From contig JACQDM010000002.1 of NCBI GenBank assembly GCA_016201045.1, positions 310,001 through 374,000 on the forward strand: 64,000 nt of DNA, given 5' to 3'. The notes under the pieces were generated by a model. It was given only the letters and a program-made list of their open reading frames with translations. It was not told where the DNA came from and made no database searches. A program made the translations under genes and the position numbers. Positions 60,144-64,000 of the stretch are shown in pieces. Each line of letters begins with the position of its first letter. Position 1 is the stretch's first letter. Origin of the DNA: Afipia sp. (GTDB lineage Bacteria; Pseudomonadota; Alphaproteobacteria; Rhizobiales; Xanthobacteraceae).

Positions 60144-61586
60144 TCAGGCGCGCTGCATAAAATGGAACGATTTGATGTCGCGCCGTAGCGCGACTTCCTT
60201 GAGCAGAGTTACGAGCGGCGTTGATGCGAGTGGATAGTTGGTATCGATCGGACCGGCTGCTTTAAGCGCTTGATATTCGCGATCCGGGTAGAAAGCGGCC
60301 AACAGCAGATCGTCGTCGGATGCAAATGGGCCGCGTTCGCGCCGAATTTTCGGAATGCCGGGCGGTAGATGATCGCCAGGGCGTTCGGTGCTGGGTGCAG
60401 CGCCTTTGGTAATGCGGTCGAATAGGTTTTGATCGATGGGGCCAGCTATTTCACCATAGTGCCCAAGCACGTATTTCCGCACTTCATCGGGCACCGTCGC
60501 GTAGCGCTCCTTGCCCATGACGTTCAGCACGGACTGGGTCATCACAAACTGCGCGAACGGGCTGACGATGATGGGGTAGCCCAACTCGCATCGCACGCGC
60601 GCAGCCTCTTCAAGAACTTCGGGCAGCCGATCCGCAAGACCGAGCGGCGCGAGTTGCGATTTCAGATTTGAAATCATGCCGCCCGGCATCTGGTGTTCGT
60701 AGTGGAACGCGTCGTATTCCACGATGTCGCCGATTGGCCTGTCCTCGCGCTTGGCGATGTAACGCAGACGTTCCGCGACTTCCTCGACAATTGAAAGATC
60801 GACCGGCGCGTCGAAGCCGTCGCGGCGAATATTGCGGACGAACGATTCTGTGGCTGGATGCGAGGCACCGTTGGCCAATGTCGATGTTGCCGTATGCACC
60901 ACGTCGATCCCCAGTTCGACGGCGCGGCACGCCGTTGCGGGCGCCAATCCGGTAAGGCAGTGCGAATGCAAATGCAGCGGCAGCTTACCGCAGGCAGCTT
61001 TGATTGCGGGCACAAGTGTCTTGACGCGTTCAGGCGTGAGCAGCCCGCTGGGATCTTTGAGGTACACCGCGTCGACGCCGAGCTTGACGAGTTCGCGTGT
61101 TTTGCGGGCGTAATATTCATCGGTGTGGACCGGGCTTAATGTGTAGACAACGCCGCCGGCCGTATAGAGGCCGACTTTTTTCGCGGCCTTTACAGGGACT
61201 TCCATGTTGCGCATATCGTTGAGCGCGTCGTAGGGCGTGTGATAGCGCATGCCGTTGGCGAAAATCCGCTCGGCCGTCAGTTCGACGATATCGTCAGGGA
61301 AAAATTCAAACGTGAACAGGCTTTGCCCGCGAGTCATCACGATCAGTGGTGTTTTCTTCACCCACTGGCTGAGGATACGCATGCGCTCCCACGGGTCTTC
61401 GCGCAGATAGCGAACGCAAACATCGAACACGGCGCCGCCGACGAGATCGAGCGCTTCGAAACCTGCATTGTCGAGCCGCGGCGCGATATCCGCCATCATC
61501 GCGGTCGTCATGCGAGTCGCCCATAGACATTGATGAGCGTCGCGCAGCGTTACATCGACCAGTTGGATGGTTCGTTTGCTCATCAA
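60144..61586 (-). CDS. pyruvate carboxylase subunit B-like carboxyltransferase
   Basis: A 480-aa TIM-barrel carboxyltransferase. It has VDVTLRDAHQCLWATRM at the N-terminus, the carbamylated-Lys region VYLKDPSGLL, and the metal pair in LHLHSHCLTGLAPA, where the usual THDTSG reads SHCLTG. It lacks a biotinyl domain. Related enzymes transfer CO2 to pyruvate or take it from oxaloacetate. Its GTG/ATG start overlaps the biotin carboxylase gene end by four bases. With that enzyme and the BCCP at 63916 it makes a split three-gene carboxylase. Confidence 0.88.
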   Translation of the reverse strand: MMSKRTIQLVDVTLRDAHQCLWATRMTTAMMADIAPRLDNAGFEALDLVGGAVFDVCVRYLREDPWERMRILSQWVKKTPLIVMTRGQSLFTFEFFPDDIVELTAERIFANGMRYHTPYDALNDMRNMEVPVKAAKKVGLYTAGGVVYTLSPVHTDEYYARKTRELVKLGVDAVYLKDPSGLLTPERVKTLVPAIKAACGKLPLHLHSHCLTGLAPATACRAVELGIDVVHTATSTLANGASHPATESFVRNIRRDGFDAPVDLSIVEEVAERLRYIAKREDRPIGDIVEYDAFHYEHQMPGGMISNLKSQLAPLGLADRLPEVLEEAARVRCELGYPIIVSPFAQFVMTQSVLNVMGKERYATVPDEVRKYVLGHYGEIAGPIDQNLFDRITKGAAPSTERPGDHLPPGIPKIRRERGPFASDDDLLLAAFYPDREYQALKAAGPIDTNYPLASTPLVTLLKEVALRRDIKSFHFMQRA

Positions 61587-62932
61587 TGCCCTGCAGTCAG
61601 GAATTTCTCTTCGACCCAGCGCGTATGGATTTCCGCACGCTCGAATTCCGGCCGCTGCACGAGCTGATCGTGGAACGGAACGGTCGTGTTGACGCCAGAG
61701 ACTTTGAAGCGTCCCAGCGCAGATTTGGCGAGTTCGACGCAGGCTGCACGGTCGGGCCCGCTGACGATCAGCTTCGCCAGCATCGAATCGTAATAGGGAG
61801 GCACGGCGTAATTTTCATACACGTGGCTATCGACGCGAATGTCCGGCCCGCTCGGTGGGTGCCAGCGCTTCAGCAAGCCGGGCGAGGGACGGAAATCCTG
61901 GGTCGCGTCCTCGGCGTTGATGCGAAACTCGACAGCTGCACGGCCGTTGGCAAAGATCGAGCCGAACGACAGTTTCTCGCCGGCGGCGACACGAAACTGC
62001 TCCGCCACCAGATCGGTGCCGGTGACCATCTCGGTTACTGGATGCTCGACCTGTATGCGCGTATTCATCTCGATAAAGAAGAACCGCCTGCTCTCCTCGT
62101 CGTAAATGAACTCGATCGTGCCGGCGTTGACGTAGTTCATCGCGCGGATCAGCGCGGTTGCTGCTTCTGCCATGCGAACGCGAGTCGCCTGATCGAGCGC
62201 GGGTGAGGGCGCTTCTTCAATCAGTTTCTGATGTCTGCGCTGTACGCTGCAATCGCGCTCGCCGAGGTGGACATAGTTTCCGTGGCTGTCGCCGAAGACC
62301 TGAATCTCGATGTGGCGGACTGCAGGGAAAAACCGCTCGAGATAGATCTCGCCATTGTTGAATGCGGCCTGCGCCTCGTTTGAGGCCAACTCGAACTGCG
62401 CTGTGAAGTCTTCGATGTGATTGACGATCCGCATACCGCGTCCGCCACCGCCGCCACTGGCTTTGAGTAACAACGGAAAACCGATGGACGCCGCAATAGC
62501 CTTTGCGGGTTCTGCAGAGGTGAAGCCGTTTTCCGAACCCGGTACTAGCGGAATGCCGACCTTGGCCGCTGCTTGCCGCGCCAGAACCTTGTCGCCCATT
62601 TGTGAAATATTCTCGGCGCTCGGTCCGACGAAGATCAGGCTTGCGTCGGCACACTGTTCGGCAAATTTGGCATTCTCCGCGAGAAAGCCGTAGCCCGGAT
62701 AGATCGCGTCGCATTTCGACGCGACGGCCGTTTCGATCAGCGCGGCCGCGTTGAGGTAGCTCGCTCTTGGCGGTGGCGGGCCGATGCAGACTGCATGATC
62801 GGCGGCCCAGCGATGTGCTGAATTGGCGTCGGCGGATGAATAGACCGCCAGACTCTCGAGCCCGAGTTTCCGGCAAGCCCGGACGGCACGCAGCGCGATC
62901 TCTCCTCGATTGGCGACCAATACGCGCCTCAA
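61583..62932 (-). CDS. biotin carboxylase subunit (AccC/PycA type)
   Basis: A 449-aa ATP-grasp biotin carboxylase: RRVLVANRGEIALRAVRA, KASGGGGGRGMRIV, IEMNTRIQVEHPVTEM. It has no biotinyl domain, unlike the 664-aa protein at 46501, so it needs a separate BCCP; one begins on the other strand at 63916. It is the first gene of the minus-strand operon, 120 bases from the divergent IclR gene. Confidence 0.93.
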   Translation of the reverse strand: MRRVLVANRGEIALRAVRACRKLGLESLAVYSSADANSAHRWAADHAVCIGPPPPRASYLNAAALIETAVASKCDAIYPGYGFLAENAKFAEQCADASLIFVGPSAENISQMGDKVLARQAAAKVGIPLVPGSENGFTSAEPAKAIAASIGFPLLLKASGGGGGRGMRIVNHIEDFTAQFELASNEAQAAFNNGEIYLERFFPAVRHIEIQVFGDSHGNYVHLGERDCSVQRRHQKLIEEAPSPALDQATRVRMAEAATALIRAMNYVNAGTIEFIYDEESRRFFFIEMNTRIQVEHPVTEMVTGTDLVAEQFRVAAGEKLSFGSIFANGRAAVEFRINAEDATQDFRPSPGLLKRWHPPSGPDIRVDSHVYENYAVPPYYDSMLAKLIVSGPDRAACVELAKSALGRFKVSGVNTTVPFHDQLVQRPEFERAEIHTRWVEEKFLTAGH

Positions 62933-63052
62933 CGCCGGCCTCCCTGTTGATTATCGGCCGCCTCTCTTCGGAGGTGTGCCCGTTCAATAATTAAGTCTGA
63001 CATTGATCAGATTCATATTGCAAGACGTTTCGTTCCGGTTTTTGATACTGAT

Positions 63053-63919
63053 GTGTCAACTCCACAGGACCAAAAGCATCGCCATAGCGTCCGGCCCAAG
63101 CGCGGGCCGGGAAATGCGTCGCCTCCCGGAGTTCCGTCGAAGACATTCCCGACCGTTAAAGCGGTGGCCATTCTCGAGGCGCTAGCGAATGCGCGCCGGC
63201 CGCTCGGCGTTTCTGAACTCGGCGTATTGCTTGGGCTACCGAAGCCGACGGCACACCGCATCGTGCGCATGCTCGAAAGCGAAGGGCTGCTTCAGCGCGA
63301 GCCCGGCAATCGTCGCTACGTTCCAGGCGCGCGCATGGTGCAGCTTGGGCTCGGCATGGTCGCCGCGGCCATGTCGCGCGCGCCGCGCCGCGCGATTCTC
63401 GAAGCGCTATCGCAGAAGATTGGCGAGACCTGCAATTTCGGAGTGATGACCGGCAGCCATGTCGTGTATCTCGACCGCGTCGAAGCGGCCTGGCCTTTCG
63501 GTTTGCGGTTCGAGTCCGGTTCGCGCGTACCATTGCACTGCACGTCGATGGGAAAATTGTTTTTGAGCCAGTTACCCACGCAACGGCGCTCGCTGCTGCT
63601 CCGATCGATCCCGCTCTACCGCTACACCGAAACCACCATCGTTGATCCGAAGCGCCTCGAAGAGGAGCTTGAAAATATCCGTACTACGCAAGTGTCAATC
63701 GACAATCAGGAGTTTCTCGCAGGCGTGGTTTGTGTCGCAGTTCCCGTTTGCAATGCGAGCGGACAGCCTGTCGCTGCAATTGCGGTATCCGCGCCGCTCG
63801 CCCGCATGTCGGTGGAGCAGGGCTTGCAGCACGTCGCGCTGATGCGAGTCTCCGCAAGACAATTGAGCCTCACGATAGATGAGGATGCGAACGATAACGA
63901 TGACAGGGAGCGGCCGTGA
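63053..63919 (+). CDS. IclR family transcriptional regulator
   Basis: A 288-aa regulator with an N-terminal winged helix (AVAILEALANARRPLGVSEL, GLPKPTAHRIVRMLES) and a C-terminal effector domain (GVMTGSHVVYLDRVEAAWPF, HCTSMGKLFL). Start GTG 63053. It is divergent from the carboxylase genes and overlaps the BCCP start as GTGA. It probably controls both sides in response to a small organic acid. Confidence 0.92.
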   Translation: MSTPQDQKHRHSVRPKRGPGNASPPGVPSKTFPTVKAVAILEALANARRPLGVSELGVLLGLPKPTAHRIVRMLESEGLLQREPGNRRYVPGARMVQLGLGMVAAAMSRAPRRAILEALSQKIGETCNFGVMTGSHVVYLDRVEAAWPFGLRFESGSRVPLHCTSMGKLFLSQLPTQRRSLLLRSIPLYRYTETTIVDPKRLEEELENIRTTQVSIDNQEFLAGVVCVAVPVCNASGQPVAAIAVSAPLARMSVEQGLQHVALMRVSARQLSLTIDEDANDNDDRERP

Positions 63920-64000
63920 GTTTGCGTTTCGAAGAAATTGCAGAAATTCTCAAAATTATCGACAGTAGTTCATGCGACGAACTGGTCGTCGAAGCCAGTG
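63916..64000 (+). CDS. biotin carboxyl carrier protein, N-terminal part (runs out of window)
   Basis: Only 28 codons are visible: VSLRFEEIAEILKIIDSSSC followed by DELVVEAS. This is the standard N-terminus of AccB-type BCCPs (FEEVAEILKLIDSSxCDELVLE). GTG 63916 overlaps the IclR stop. It most likely supplies the biotin domain missing from the split carboxylase on the minus strand. Confidence 0.8.
   Translation, partial: MSLRFEEIAEILKIIDSSSCDELVVEAS

Noticed and set aside
1-64000. CRISPR arrays, tRNA genes, insertion sequences, phage integrase
   Set aside because: No regularly spaced direct repeats, cloverleaf sequences, transposase or integrase motifs were seen.

Overview
The window looks like chromosomal DNA of an alphaproteobacterium of the order Hyphomicrobiales, most likely the Bradyrhizobium/Rhodopseudomonas/Afipia group (Nitrobacteraceae). 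The reasons are an alphaproteobacterial LexA box (GTTC-N7-GTTC) in front of an imuA-imuB-dnaE2 cassette, many FixK/FNR-type boxes (TTGA-N6-TCAA), a DUF6894 protein, and the LivHMGF/acyl-CoA catabolic style of gene clusters. The species cannot be fixed from the sequence. No tRNA, rRNA, CRISPR array, intact transposase or phage integrase was seen.

Layout. (1) 1-2.3 kb: molybdenum cofactor genes, namely the 3' end of moaA, a probable xdhC remnant, and a fused MoeA-like/MocA-like nucleotidyltransferase. (2) 2.8-32.4 kb: a stress and energy island. It holds three UspA-type genes, an APC permease, a P1B-type metal ATPase, a beta-glucosidase-glucokinase-PfkB operon that ends in an ATPase-less ABC membrane protein, PEP synthase, three YeeE/YedE sulfur transporter genes, a CHAD protein, an eRF1-like protein, PHA synthase, a frameshifted CBS gene, an ADP-forming acyl-CoA synthetase, an APH/P-loop kinase fusion, and an MlaEFD-type lipid ABC operon. 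Eight good TTGA-N6-(T/G)CAA boxes and one weaker box sit in its intergenic regions, almost all in front of these genes. This points to one low-oxygen regulon driven by a FixK/FNR regulator that is not encoded here. (3) 33.1-49.4 kb: a branched-chain-type ABC importer (LivHMGF and a binding protein), an acyl-CoA synthetase, an AraC regulator, a GST, two acyl-CoA dehydrogenases, a beta-keto acid cleavage enzyme (BKACE), a two-subunit biotin-dependent acyl-CoA carboxylase and an enoyl-CoA hydratase. Together they form a complete-looking route for an imported carboxylic acid of unknown identity. (4) 49.7-56.1 kb: two small unknown overlapping genes and the SOS mutasome imuA-imuB-dnaE2. (5) 56.4-64 kb: a TauE exporter, SDR, MFS transporter, second BKACE, carboxyltransferase and biotin carboxylase on the minus strand. 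They are divergent from an IclR regulator and the start of a BCCP gene, so a split biotin carboxylase is encoded on both strands.

The four gaps that separate these five modules each carry a copy of the same dispersed hairpin repeat, with core TTCCCTGTTAGCAGGGAA. Two conserved-looking small proteins of 55 aa with GTG starts (18563-18730 and 29059-29226, both minus strand) are easy to miss.
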